Below, piece by piece: positions 20,424 through 28,816 of a stretch of 64,000 nt of DNA. This DNA is from Polyangium jinanense (GTDB lineage Bacteria; Myxococcota; Polyangia; Polyangiales; Polyangiaceae), in contig NZ_JAGTJJ010000027.1 in NCBI RefSeq assembly GCF_028435365.1, positions 98,168-162,167 on the forward strand. Direction: 5' to 3'. The notes beneath the pieces are model-generated. The model was not told where the DNA came from. It did no database searches and worked only from the letters and a program-made list of their open reading frames with translations. Every line of letters begins with the position of its first letter. The stretch's first letter is position 1. Position numbers and translations under genes: made by a program.

Positions 20424-20528
20424 GCATCCCCCAGGTGCAAACGCATGAAGCGCACGGCTCCCGAGACGGCTACGGACACCTCGTCCAGCAGCCCATCCCC
20501 GTCCCCCCATGACCCCGAAGAAGCCCCG

Positions 20529-21251
20529 ATGAACGACGCGACGAGGCGGCTCGTCTTCCCGCTCGACTACGGTTCGCTCGACGAAGCCCGGGCCGGCGCG
20601 CGTGTCGTCGCTCCCTCCGTCGGCGTGCTCAAAGTCGGGCTCGAGCTCTTCGTGCGAGAAGGGCAAGCCGCGATCGCGGCGTGTCACGATCTCGGCCGGG
20701 ACGTTTTTCTCGATCTGAAGCTGCACGACATCCCGGAGACCGTAGGCCGCGCAGTGCAAAGCGCAGCGGCACTCGGCGTCCGGTACCTGACGGTGCACGC
20801 ACATGGAGGCCGCGCGATGCTCGAACGCGCAGCCGCAGAAGCCGCACGCGCAAGCGCGCCGCTCACGATCCTGGCGGTGACGGTGTTGACGTCGCTCGAC
20901 GCGGCAGATCTCGCTGCGCTCGGTTTGTCGGTGTCGCCCGCGGAGCAAGCAGAGCGGGTCGCGCGGCTCGCATGGGACGCAGGCGTGCGAGGGTTCGTCG
21001 CGTCCGCTTCGGAGGCAGCGACGCTGAGGAGCGCGCTCGGTCCGGAGGCGCTGCTCGTCACACCAGGGATTCGGCCCGCCGGCAGCGCGGCCGGGGATCA
21101 GAAGCGGATCACGACGCCAGCGCAGGCGATCGCAGCGGGGGCGGATCTGCTCGTCGTCGGGCGGCCGATCCGCGATGCAGCGAGCCCGCTCGATGCCGCA
21201 CGTTCCGTCGTGGCCGAGATCGAAGGCGCGCTCGCAGCGAGGAGCACATGA
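20529..21251 (+). CDS. pyrF: Orotidine 5'-phosphate decarboxylase
   Basis: Decarboxylates OMP to UMP, the last step of pyrimidine synthesis. The 240-residue barrel has the catalytic DLKLHD motif (Asp62, Lys64, Asp67), PGIRP before the phosphate-binding end, and VGRPIRDA. ATG 20529 matches the usual family length; an in-frame ATG at 20445 would add a 28-residue Ser/Pro-rich tail. Its stop overlaps the rlmB start by four bases (ATGA). Confidence 0.94.
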   Translation: MNDATRRLVFPLDYGSLDEARAGARVVAPSVGVLKVGLELFVREGQAAIAACHDLGRDVFLDLKLHDIPETVGRAVQSAAALGVRYLTVHAHGGRAMLERAAAEAARASAPLTILAVTVLTSLDAADLAALGLSVSPAEQAERVARLAWDAGVRGFVASASEAATLRSALGPEALLVTPGIRPAGSAAGDQKRITTPAQAIAAGADLLVVGRPIRDAASPLDAARSVVAEIEGALAARST

Positions 21252-21973
21252 GCCGACTCGTATATGGCCTGCAGCCAGTCCGCGAAGCCGTGCGCGTGCA
21301 CGGCGACGCGCTCGAACGTGTCGTCGTCGAGCAAGGCGGGAGCCCCAAGATCCAGGCCGTCGGACGTTTCGCCGAGGGCCGCGGCGTCCGCGTCGAGACC
21401 GCACCACGCGCCGAGCTCGATCGTCGCACCGGCGGCGGCAGGCACCAGGGCGTCGTCGCAGTCGCGCCGGATCTCAAGATCCGCGGCGTGGATCAGCTCG
21501 CCGTCGAGCCAACGTCCATCGTCGTCGCGCTCGACGGGATCATGGATCCGCAAAACTTCGGAGCGATCGTCCGCAGCGCCGTCGCACTCGGCGCCACAGG
21601 GATCCTCTGGCCCGAGCACAGCTCCGCGCCCCTCTCGCCAGCGATGTTCCGCGCATCCGCAGGCGCCATCGAGCACGCCATGCTCTGTCGCGTTTCGTCC
21701 TTGCCAGAGGCGCTGCGATCCCTCGCGGATCGAGGCGTGACCGTGATCGCGCTCGACGCGCAGGGTCCAACCACGCTCGGCGCGGTCGATCTGCGCGGGC
21801 CCGTGGCCATCGTGATCGGCGCCGAAGACAAGGGCGCACGCAAGCCCGTGCTCCGCGCCTGTCAGCACATCGCGCGTCTGCCGATGGCAGGGCCGATCGG
21901 CTCGCTCAACGCCTCGGTCGCAGGCGCGCTCGCGCTGTACGAAGTCCTCCGCCAGCGGCAGGTGCCCGCCTGA
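21248..21973 (+). CDS. rlmB: 23S rRNA 2'-O-ribose methyltransferase, RlmB/TrmH family
   Basis: A SPOUT-class methyltransferase of 241 residues. The N-terminal substrate-binding domain begins LVYGLQPVREAV. The knotted C-terminal domain carries motif 1 (DGIMDPQNFGAIVRSA), motif 2 (IVIGAEDKGAR) and motif 3 (MAGPIGSLNASVAGALALYE). These match the enzyme that methylates G2251 of 23S rRNA; a tRNA-directed TrmH paralogue cannot be fully excluded. GGAG lies just upstream of ATG 21248. Repeat copy B starts about 20 bp after the stop. Confidence 0.9.
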   Translation: MSRLVYGLQPVREAVRVHGDALERVVVEQGGSPKIQAVGRFAEGRGVRVETAPRAELDRRTGGGRHQGVVAVAPDLKIRGVDQLAVEPTSIVVALDGIMDPQNFGAIVRSAVALGATGILWPEHSSAPLSPAMFRASAGAIEHAMLCRVSSLPEALRSLADRGVTVIALDAQGPTTLGAVDLRGPVAIVIGAEDKGARKPVLRACQHIARLPMAGPIGSLNASVAGALALYEVLRQRQVPA

Positions 21974-21992
21974 GAGGGACGATGCGCGTGCG

Positions 21993-22292
21993 CGGCGGGG
22001 CGTTGCCCCGCACCCCAGCAGGGGGCTGTCCGCCCCCTGCACCCCGGACCAGGCACGGCCTGGACCGAGGGCCGAGAAACCGCGCGATGCGCGGTTTCTC
22101 GGACGGGCCTGTGGCAAGACCACGAGCCATGTTGCCAACCGAGACAGCAGCGCTGCCCTGCCAGGTGGCGACGTTTTCCCTGTCGCCAGCGCGCATCGCG
22201 CGCTGGCGCCCCGCGTCCAGGGCTTGCCCTGGTCCGGGTCCAGGGGTGGACAACCCCTGGTCGGGTCCGGGGTGAAACCCCGGCGCTACGCT
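21993..22292. repeat. Dispersed mirrored multi-hairpin element, copy B
   Basis: Outer hairpin GCGGGGC-gtt-GCCCCGC (21995-22011), then GCAGGGGG-ctgtccg-CCCCCTGC, CCAGGC-acg-GCCTGG, and GAGAAACCGCGC/GCGCGGTTTCTC. The mirror half has GCGCCAGCGCGC/GCGCGCTGGCGC, CCAGGGC/GCCCTGG, CCAGGGG/CCCCTGG and CCGGGG-tgaaa-CCCCGG. This is the most diverged copy, and nearly every stem change is compensated. Its right end supplies the GTG start of the following GT39-like gene. Confidence 0.92.
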
Positions 22293-23453
22293 GCGCTCAT
22301 CGTCCTCGCTGCCGTGCCGCTTCGGCTCGCGCTTGCGCTTGGGACGGATCTCTCCCCCGACGAGGCGTACTACCTCGCGGCTGCGCGTGCGCCGGGGCTG
22401 CTCCCGCCGCTTGTCGACCACCCGCCGCTCGTCCCGCTCCTGCTCCGGCTGGTGGATCGGCTCACGACGTTGCCTGTCGAGCTCCGCGTCCGGCTCGTCC
22501 CGCTTGTGTTTTCGCTGGGACTCTCGGTTGCCACCGTGGCCCTCGCGCGACGCCGTGGTGCGGAGGCTTCCGGGCAGAACCTCGCGGCCTTCCTCTCGAG
22601 CTTTGCGCTCCTCCCGGTCGCGGGTGGCTTCGTCGCCACCCCGGATGGACCGGCCCTCCTTGCCCTCGTCCTCGCCTTGCTCTGGGCCGACCCGGCGCCC
22701 GAGACCGCCGCCGCGTCCCTCCCACGCAGGCTCGCCGTCGCGCTCGGCCTTGGGCTCGTGGGGGCCGCGGGCGCGCTCGCCAAGGTGGTCGTCCTGCCGC
22801 TCTTCCCGCTCGTCGTCGTCCTGGCTGCGCGCCGCCGCCTTGGCGAGCGCCTCCTCGCCCTTGCGCCCCTTGCCCTCGCCGCTCCGCTCCTCGCCCCGAG
22901 CCTCGCGTTCCAGCTCCGGCATGCTTATGCCCAGCAGGCGCCCTCGTTCACGCTCCTCGGTGCGCTCGGGGCCCTCGCTGCGGCTGCGCTTGCCCAGGTG
23001 CTTCTCTGGACGCCGTGGCCTATCTTCCACGGCGCTCGCGCCCTCCGCGCCTCTCCGCTTGCTGACCGGGCCGTCGTCCTGCTCATGACGGCCCTCGTCG
23101 CCGGCTCGGCCCTCGCGCGGGCCGTGCCCCCTGAGCCGAACTGGTATGCGCCTTCGGCTTTGATCCTCGTCGTTGCGTTCGCCCGGACTGGTAAGGATTT
23201 GGCCCCGCGCGCGCGACTTGCCATGCTGCTCGCCGTCCTCGTGCCCACGGCGATCGCGGCCGCGCACACGATCCATCCTTTTTTGCCGCTGCCGCTCCGA
23301 GCTGATCCCACCGCCCGCCTCCATGGCTGGCGGACCGGGGACGGGCCTGTCGACGCGCCCGGCGTGGGCCCCTATGGCGCCGCCGCGGAGCGATGTGTGT
23401 ACCAGGAAACGTGCTCAGAAATAAACGATTACTTCCGAGCACTTAACGAGTAA
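22272..23453 (+). CDS. GT39-like (dolichyl/polyprenyl-phosphate sugar) membrane glycosyltransferase
   Basis: 393 residues with about ten hydrophobic segments. The first loop carries DLSPDEAYY, the Asp-Glu pair typical of PMT/ArnT-type transferases that use polyprenyl-phosphate sugars in the periplasm, followed by HPPLVPLLLRLV. It may glycosylate lipids or proteins; the acceptor is unknown. GTG 22272 lies inside the right arm of repeat copy B, and earlier in-frame codons are all repeat sequence. The C-terminus is short and Cys-containing (CVYQETCSE). Confidence 0.75.
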   Translation: MKPRRYAALIVLAAVPLRLALALGTDLSPDEAYYLAAARAPGLLPPLVDHPPLVPLLLRLVDRLTTLPVELRVRLVPLVFSLGLSVATVALARRRGAEASGQNLAAFLSSFALLPVAGGFVATPDGPALLALVLALLWADPAPETAAASLPRRLAVALGLGLVGAAGALAKVVVLPLFPLVVVLAARRRLGERLLALAPLALAAPLLAPSLAFQLRHAYAQQAPSFTLLGALGALAAAALAQVLLWTPWPIFHGARALRASPLADRAVVLLMTALVAGSALARAVPPEPNWYAPSALILVVAFARTGKDLAPRARLAMLLAVLVPTAIAAAHTIHPFLPLPLRADPTARLHGWRTGDGPVDAPGVGPYGAAAERCVYQETCSEINDYFRALNE

Positions 23454-23785
23454 CCTTCAACGTTCTACTTCATCACCGAATTTGACTGAACGAGCGGCCA
23501 GGGAATGGCCCTGTTCGTTCGTTTCAAGCGAATGACCCTCGCGCGTCAGAAGATCGCCGAATTGTTGATCAAATTCGCATACTTGGACATGCCGCTCGGA
23601 GAAACTTCTCGCATTTCGCGCAGATAGTTCAGGCGATACGCGAAGGGAGACCGGCCGGCCGCCAAGCGCGCGATATCGATCCGGTTCTTCCGGGAACCAG
23701 CTCGAAGCAAGGTCGCCAACATCGGGTTTGGGAAGACGAACCCGTTCGGCGTGCGCGAACGTGAGCCGGTCGGCAGGACGAACGT
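23454..23785. other. Lower-GC gap between the GT39-like gene and the cysteine desulfurase
   Basis: 332 bp of visibly lower GC than its surroundings. It holds an imperfect inverted repeat, GAACGA (23488-23493) with TCGTTC (23515-23520), that could be a terminator, and the small possible gene listed at 23546-23722. It may be the eroded remains of a longer gene. Confidence 0.4.
23546..23722 (-). CDS. Possible 58-residue protein or gene remnant
   Basis: A minus-strand frame running from ATG 23722 to TGA 23546. The end of the product (REMREVSPSGMSKYANLI) reads like ordinary protein, not a high-GC artefact, and the DNA is less GC-rich than its neighbours. No ribosome binding site is visible and no family is recognised. 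It could be the tail of a decayed gene interrupted at 23722. Confidence 0.28.
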   Translation of the reverse strand: MLATLLRAGSRKNRIDIARLAAGRSPFAYRLNYLREMREVSPSGMSKYANLINNSAIF

Positions 23786-24955
23786 TCAGGAAGCGGGGCG
23801 GGTGCGTCCGAGGACGCGGGCGAAGCGCGCGAGGGCCTCGTCGACGTCGTCCGCGGTGGTCTCCTCGCCCAGCGAGATCCGCACCGCCGCGAGCGCGCGC
23901 GCCTCGCCCACCATCGCCGCGAGCACCGGCGAAGGCTCGGCCGTGCCCGCGCTGCAAGCCGACCCACTGGAGACGGCCACACGCTCGAGGTCGAGCGCCG
24001 CGCAGAGCTCCTCGCCGCGCCAACCCGGAAAGGAGAGGTTCGTCACGTGGGGCGCGCGTTCGGCGTCGCCGTTGGGGAGAGGCTCGGCCCCGGCCTCGTG
24101 GCCCAGCCGGACGAGCTCGGCCTGGAGGCGATCACGGAGCGGCGCGAGCTCGGCATAACGGGCGGGCGTTCGTCGGGCCCGCTCGGCCGCGACGGCGAAC
24201 CCCGCGGCGGCGACCGGATCCTGCGTCCCCGGCCTGAGCCCGCGCTCTTGAGAGCCACCGTACAAGAGACGCGACAGCCGCACCGACGGCGCCGTGAGCA
24301 GCGCGCCGATACCCTTGGGCCCCCGGATCTTGTGCGCGGCCACGCTGACGAGGTCCGCGCCCTCGAACGTGGAGCGCGGCAGCTTGCCCACAGCCTGCAC
24401 CGCGTCGACGTGGAGGAGCGCACCTCGCGACCGGCAGAGCGAAGCAACGGCCGCGACGGGCTGGATGACGCCGGTCTCGTGATTCACGGCCTGGAGCGCG
24501 ACGAGCCGCACGGAGGCCCCGGCCGAAGCCGCGCGATCCATCGCCTCGGCCACGGCTTCGGGCGCGATCCGCCCCGAAGGCTCCGGCTCCACCCACGCGA
24601 CGAGGACCCCACGCGCCGCGAGGTGCTCGGCGAACCGGACGACGCTCGGGTGCTCGATGCGGCTGACGACGAGCGCCGGCTGCGCCGAACCACCACTCAC
24701 CGCGGCGAACGCATGGTGGAGCGCGAGGTTGTTCGCCTCGGTCCCGCCCGACGTGAGCACGACGTCGCGCGGATCGAACCCCACGAGCGCGGCGACCGCC
24801 TCGCGCGCATCCTCCACGCGGGACCGCGCCCGCCGCCCCGGCCCATGCACGCTCGCCGGGTTGCCCCACGACGAGGTTGCCGTCTCGACCATCGCGGCGA
24901 CGACGTCCGGGTGTGGTGGCGTCGTCGCGTTCCAGTCGAGGTAGACGACCCTCAC
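23786..24955 (-). CDS. Cysteine desulfurase, NifS/IscS family
   Basis: A PLP enzyme that takes sulphur from cysteine for Fe-S clusters or tRNA thiolation. The 389 residues include YLDWNATTP at the N-terminus, SGGTEANN, the PLP lysine in AAHKIRGPKG (Lys209), and the persulphide cysteine in SSGSACSAG (Cys334) on a loop of the IscS/NifS (group I) type. The GTG start overlaps the upstream kinase stop (GTGA), so translation is coupled to the sensor kinase. No iscU or other cluster gene is adjacent. Confidence 0.92.
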   Translation of the reverse strand: MRVVYLDWNATTPPHPDVVAAMVETATSSWGNPASVHGPGRRARSRVEDAREAVAALVGFDPRDVVLTSGGTEANNLALHHAFAAVSGGSAQPALVVSRIEHPSVVRFAEHLAARGVLVAWVEPEPSGRIAPEAVAEAMDRAASAGASVRLVALQAVNHETGVIQPVAAVASLCRSRGALLHVDAVQAVGKLPRSTFEGADLVSVAAHKIRGPKGIGALLTAPSVRLSRLLYGGSQERGLRPGTQDPVAAAGFAVAAERARRTPARYAELAPLRDRLQAELVRLGHEAGAEPLPNGDAERAPHVTNLSFPGWRGEELCAALDLERVAVSSGSACSAGTAEPSPVLAAMVGEARALAAVRISLGEETTADDVDEALARFARVLGRTRPAS

Positions 24956-26205
24956 CGCTCCTTCTCCGCGTCCGGCGACGGAAGCTCGCCCGGCGCGCGC
25001 TGCGCGACCGTCAGGAAAAACGCCGCACCGCCGAGCCGCACGCTCTCGATGATCTCGTTGCAGGGCGAAGCAAGCTTCAGCTCGCCGCCGAGGCCGCGGG
25101 CCGTGCGCCGCGCGATCGCGAGCCCCACCCCTACGCCCCCGTGCTCGCGCGTGACCGAGCCGTCGACCTGGTAAAACGGGTCGAAGATCCTCTGCTGCTG
25201 ATCGGGCGGGATGCCCGGCCCGGTGTCGGCCACGCAGAGCTCGTAGTGCCCCGAGGCGAGGCGCGCCACACGCACGCCCACGGTGCCGCCGGACGGCGTG
25301 AACTTCGCCGCGTTCTCCAGGAGATGCACCATCGCGCGTTGAAGCCTTCCCGCATCTCCCCAGCCGGGAAGCGGGCCGCGCGGAAGATCTTCGACGAGGT
25401 GGATCCGCGCCTCGGCGAGGTTGTCCGCGACCTGCGCGACGGCACGCCGCGTCGTGTCGAGAAAGTCGTAGTCGACGTGGATGAAGCGCATGCGCCCCGT
25501 CTCGAGCCCCGTCACGTCGAGCAGGTTGTCCATGAGCGATCGCAGCCGCCGGACGCAGTCGTCCATCGCGCGGAGCGCCTTGCCCTGCGCCCGCGTGAGC
25601 GGCCCGAGCTCCTCGTCGAGCAAGAGTTTTACGTAGCCGACGATCGGCGTCATCGGCGTGGCCAGCTCGTGCGAAATGTTCCGGTAGAACTCGGTGCGGG
25701 CGGCATCGAGCTCACGCAGACGCGCGTTCGCTCGGCTGAGCTCGGCGACCTTCTCTTCGAGGTGCTGCACGATGCGCTGGCTCTGCTGGCGCAGCCGCAC
25801 CGCGCCCGCCGAGACCGGCATGTTTTCGCGCGTGCCTTGCTGGATGTAACGCTCGATCACGCTCGCAAACGAGCGGGCGTCGATCGGCTTCTGCAGGAAG
25901 CCGTCGCAGCCGACGGCGAGGCTCGTCTCGCGATCGCCCTCGGCCGTGATGGCCACGATGGGCACGCCCGCGAGCTGGGGCTCGCCGCGCAGGCGCAGCG
26001 TCACCTCGAACCCGTCGAGCCCGGGGATGTTGAGGTCGACCAGGATGAGGTCGGGCGCCATGCCGCTGACCGCCAGCCGGACGCCCTCGAGCCCGTCGGC
26101 AGCGTCGATCACCTCGTGGCCTGCCTTCTGAAGAAGCTTGCGCACGAGCAGGCGGTTCGCGGGATCGTCCTCGATGTGCAGGATTCGGGGCATTCTCGGG
26201 GTCAT
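24952..26205 (-). CDS. Soluble receiver-histidine kinase hybrid
   Basis: 417 residues. An N-terminal receiver domain (HIEDDPAN; phospho-acceptor Asp57 in LILVDLNIPG; FLQKPID) is followed by a short coiled linker, a HisKA dimerisation domain (FYRNISHELATPMTPI) and an HATPase domain (N-box LLENAAKFTP, G1 DTGPGIPP, G2 GVGVGLAIA). It has no membrane segment or sensor domain, so it is cytoplasmic and may be fed through its receiver. ATG 26205 is chosen; ATG 26193 is an alternative. Coupling to cysteine desulfurase suggests, without proof, a redox or sulphur link. Confidence 0.9.
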   Translation of the reverse strand: MTPRMPRILHIEDDPANRLLVRKLLQKAGHEVIDAADGLEGVRLAVSGMAPDLILVDLNIPGLDGFEVTLRLRGEPQLAGVPIVAITAEGDRETSLAVGCDGFLQKPIDARSFASVIERYIQQGTRENMPVSAGAVRLRQQSQRIVQHLEEKVAELSRANARLRELDAARTEFYRNISHELATPMTPIVGYVKLLLDEELGPLTRAQGKALRAMDDCVRRLRSLMDNLLDVTGLETGRMRFIHVDYDFLDTTRRAVAQVADNLAEARIHLVEDLPRGPLPGWGDAGRLQRAMVHLLENAAKFTPSGGTVGVRVARLASGHYELCVADTGPGIPPDQQQRIFDPFYQVDGSVTREHGGVGVGLAIARRTARGLGGELKLASPCNEIIESVRLGGAAFFLTVAQRAPGELPSPDAEKER

Positions 26206-26283
26206 CGTACCCCGACCTGGGCGACCTTTCGCTGCAAACGCGCAGGTTGACGGCCGGCCGGACGTCGGCAATACGTGCCGGCC

Positions 26284-26796
26284 ATGCGCCTGCGTCTCCT
26301 CGCGAACATCGCGCTCCTCTTCGTGGCCACCGGTTGCTGCAACGCGGGCTCCGATTCGAGCCAGAACGCTTTGCCGGCCGAGAGCGCCGCGGCCCCCTTG
26401 CCCTCGGCCGCAGCGCCAAGCGCGCCGTCCGCGGCCGAAACGCCCGCGCCCGCGCCCACGGCGGAGCGGCAGATCGCGGGCGCCGCGCACATTCTCGTCG
26501 CCTGGAAGGGCGCCGAGCGCGCGCCGAAGACGGTGACGCGCTCCAAGGAAGAGGCGAAAAAGCGCGCCCAGGAAGTGCACAAGCTCGTGAAGGACGGCAA
26601 ACAGACCTTCGAAGAGCTCGTCGCAAAGTACACGGACGATGAGATCTCGAAGGCCGCAAACGGCGCCATCGGGAACTTCGAACGCAACGCGATGCCGCCG
26701 GCGTTCGCGGACGCGACCTTCGCCATGGAGGTCGGCACGATCTCGGACGTCGTCGAGACGGCCCAGGGCTTCCACATCATCAAGCGGACCAGGTGA
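26284..26796 (+). CDS. Parvulin-type peptidyl-prolyl isomerase lipoprotein
   Basis: 170 residues. The signal peptide ends in a lipobox at VATGC (Cys18), followed by an Ala/Pro linker (residues 35-60) and a rotamase domain of about 100 residues with AAHILVAWKG, EELVAKYTDD, GAIGNFERNAM, PPAFADATFAM and GFHIIKRT. It probably helps fold periplasmic or outer-membrane proteins. The start is chosen at the methionine opening the signal peptide. The lnt gene begins immediately after it. Confidence 0.9.
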   Translation: MRLRLLANIALLFVATGCCNAGSDSSQNALPAESAAAPLPSAAAPSAPSAAETPAPAPTAERQIAGAAHILVAWKGAERAPKTVTRSKEEAKKRAQEVHKLVKDGKQTFEELVAKYTDDEISKAANGAIGNFERNAMPPAFADATFAMEVGTISDVVETAQGFHIIKRTR

Positions 26797-26798
26797 CC

Positions 26799-28499
26799 AT
26801 GTCTGAAGGGGAGGCGACGCAGGATCCGAGCGCCGAGGACGTCACGAAGAGCGCCGAGGCCGACGAGGCGAACGCGCCGGAAGGCGAAGCCAAAGGCACG
26901 GCCACGAAGGCGAAGTCCAAGGCGAAGGCGAAGGCCAAGGACGACGCCAAGGCGTGGAACCCCGTGGGCGCGCTGCCGGCGAAGCAGGCATACGCGCTCG
27001 CGACGCTGAGCGGTTTGCTCTACTTCCTCGGCTTCCCGGGCGTCGACATCTGGCCGCTCTCGCTCGTCGCGCTCGTGCCGCTGATCGTGGCGCTGCGCGG
27101 TCAGCCCGTGCGACGCGCCGCGGGGCTCGGGTGGATGGCCGGCTTCACGATGACGATGACCGGCTTCTACTGGCTGCTGGAGATGCTGAAGGTCTTCAGC
27201 GGCTTCCCGGTGCCGCTGTGCATCCTCTTCATGGCGATCCTCTGCGCCTACCAGGGCGGTCGCATCGCGCTCGCCGGCTGGCTCTACGGACGCGCCGAGT
27301 CGCGCGGATGGCCCGCGTCGATCGTCTTCGCGCTCGCCTTCGCCGCGAGCGAGCTCGTCTTCCCGCTGCTCTTCCCCTGGTACTTCGGCGCCTCGGTGCA
27401 CAACGCACCCGTGCTGATGCAGGTCGCCGATCTCGGCGGCCCAATCCTCGTCGGCCTCGTGCTCGTCTGCGCGAACCTCGGCCTCGCCGAGATCATCCTC
27501 GCCTGGCGGCGGAAGGAGAAGGCCGACAACCGCATCGTCGCGATCGGCATCGCGGTCCCGCTGCTCGCGGCCGGCTACGGATTCCTACGGGTTCGTACGA
27601 TCGGCCAGACGATGGCCGAAGCGAAGAAGGTGCGCATCGGCATCGTGCAGGGGAACATGGGCCTCTTCGATCGGAAGAACGCCTACCAGGTCTACGTGAA
27701 CCGCACGAAGGAGCTCGCGAAGTCGAAGGAGGTCGACCTCGTCGTGTGGAGCGAAGGCGCCGTGCCCGCCCCGCGCACCGTGACCGAGGCGAGCTACAAG
27801 GACGAGGTCCAGAAGAGTCTCACGAAGCAACTCGGCGTGCCGACGATCGTGGGCTCAGTGCTGCGCACGCCACCGAGCGCGCCAGGCGGTCGGATGACGT
27901 ACTTCAACACGGCACTCATGGCCGGCGACGAGGGCAAGATCCTCGGTCGCTACGACAAGCAGTACCTGCTCGCATTCGGCGAGTACCTGCCGTTCGGCGA
28001 CATCTTCCCGGTGCTCTACAAGTGGTCGCCGAACTCGGGCCACTTCACGCCGGGCACGTCGCTCGATTCGCTGCCCTGGGGCGAGCACAAGATCGGCGCG
28101 CTCATCTGCTACGAGGACATCCTGCCCTCATTCGTGCAGAAGCTCGTGAAGCACGGCGATCCCGATCTGCTCGTGAACCTCACGAACGACGCATGGTTCG
28201 GCGACTCGACCGAGCCGTGGATCCACCTCGCACTGGCAAAGCTACGCGCCGTCGAGCACCGGCGCTTCCTCGTGCGCGCAACGAACAGCGGCGTGAGCGC
28301 GATCGTCGACGCAACAGGACGCGTGGTCGCACACGGCGGCACATTCCGCGAGGAGACGATCGTCGGCGAAGGTCGCTTCATGCGAGCATGGACGCTCTAC
28401 GGAGCCATCGGCGACGCGCCGTGGTACCTCGCAACCGCAGCGATCGCGGCGATGGGGATCTGGAGCCGGCCGAAGCGCGCAGCAGCGAAGGCAGCGTAG
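26799..28499 (+). CDS. lnt: Apolipoprotein N-acyltransferase
   Basis: Adds the third acyl chain to lipoproteins in the inner membrane. 566 residues: a charged Ala/Lys-rich cytoplasmic extension (about residues 1-55, longer than in E. coli), six to seven membrane segments, and a C-terminal nitrilase domain with the catalytic triad Glu319 (WSEGAVPAP), Lys387 (DKQYLLAFGEYLPF) and Cys437 (LICYED). ATG 26799 follows AGGTGA at good spacing. The stop TAG lies in the first bases of repeat copy C (sequence GCGTAGCGCCGGGG). Confidence 0.94.
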   Translation: MSEGEATQDPSAEDVTKSAEADEANAPEGEAKGTATKAKSKAKAKAKDDAKAWNPVGALPAKQAYALATLSGLLYFLGFPGVDIWPLSLVALVPLIVALRGQPVRRAAGLGWMAGFTMTMTGFYWLLEMLKVFSGFPVPLCILFMAILCAYQGGRIALAGWLYGRAESRGWPASIVFALAFAASELVFPLLFPWYFGASVHNAPVLMQVADLGGPILVGLVLVCANLGLAEIILAWRRKEKADNRIVAIGIAVPLLAAGYGFLRVRTIGQTMAEAKKVRIGIVQGNMGLFDRKNAYQVYVNRTKELAKSKEVDLVVWSEGAVPAPRTVTEASYKDEVQKSLTKQLGVPTIVGSVLRTPPSAPGGRMTYFNTALMAGDEGKILGRYDKQYLLAFGEYLPFGDIFPVLYKWSPNSGHFTPGTSLDSLPWGEHKIGALICYEDILPSFVQKLVKHGDPDLLVNLTNDAWFGDSTEPWIHLALAKLRAVEHRRFLVRATNSGVSAIVDATGRVVAHGGTFREETIVGEGRFMRAWTLYGAIGDAPWYLATAAIAAMGIWSRPKRAAAKAA

Positions 28500-28805
28500 C
28501 GCCGGGGTTTCACCCCGGACCCGACCAGGGGCTATCCGCCCCTGGACCCGGACCAGCGCAAGCGCTGGACTCGTGGTCGATGAACTGCGCTACGCGCAGT
28601 TCATCGAACGGGCCGAGGAACGACCCCTGCCAACCAAGACAGCGGCGCTGACGTGTCGACTGGCAACGCGGTCCCTAGTCTTGCCACCGGCCTGCTGGAA
28701 GAACTGCGCGCAGCGCAGTTCTTCCACCCCGAGTCCAGGGCTTGCCCTGGTTCGGGTCGAGGGGCGAACAGCCCCCGCGGGGTCCGGGGCAGAGCCCCGG
28801 CGCGG
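28494..28805. repeat. Dispersed mirrored multi-hairpin element, copy C
   Basis: Left arm: CCGGGG-tttca-CCCCGG, CCAGGGG-ctatccg-CCCCTGG, CCAGCGC/GCGCTGG, GATGAACTGCGC/GCGCAGTTCATC. Right arm: GAAGAACTGCGC/GCGCAGTTCTTC, CCAGGGC/GCCCTGG, and the GGGGC outer hairpin. It lies between convergent lnt and the 28817-29467 gene, touching both: the lnt stop is in its left boundary, and the other stop is 12 bp beyond its right end. The core is nearly the reverse complement of that in copy D. Confidence 0.92.
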
Positions 28806-28816
28806 CGCCCCCGGCT

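Noticed and set aside
23457..24023. Minus-strand 188-codon frame overlapping the cysteine desulfurase 3' end
   Set aside because: More than a third lies in the wrong frame of the desulfurase gene. The 58-codon frame at 23546-23722 reads more like protein.
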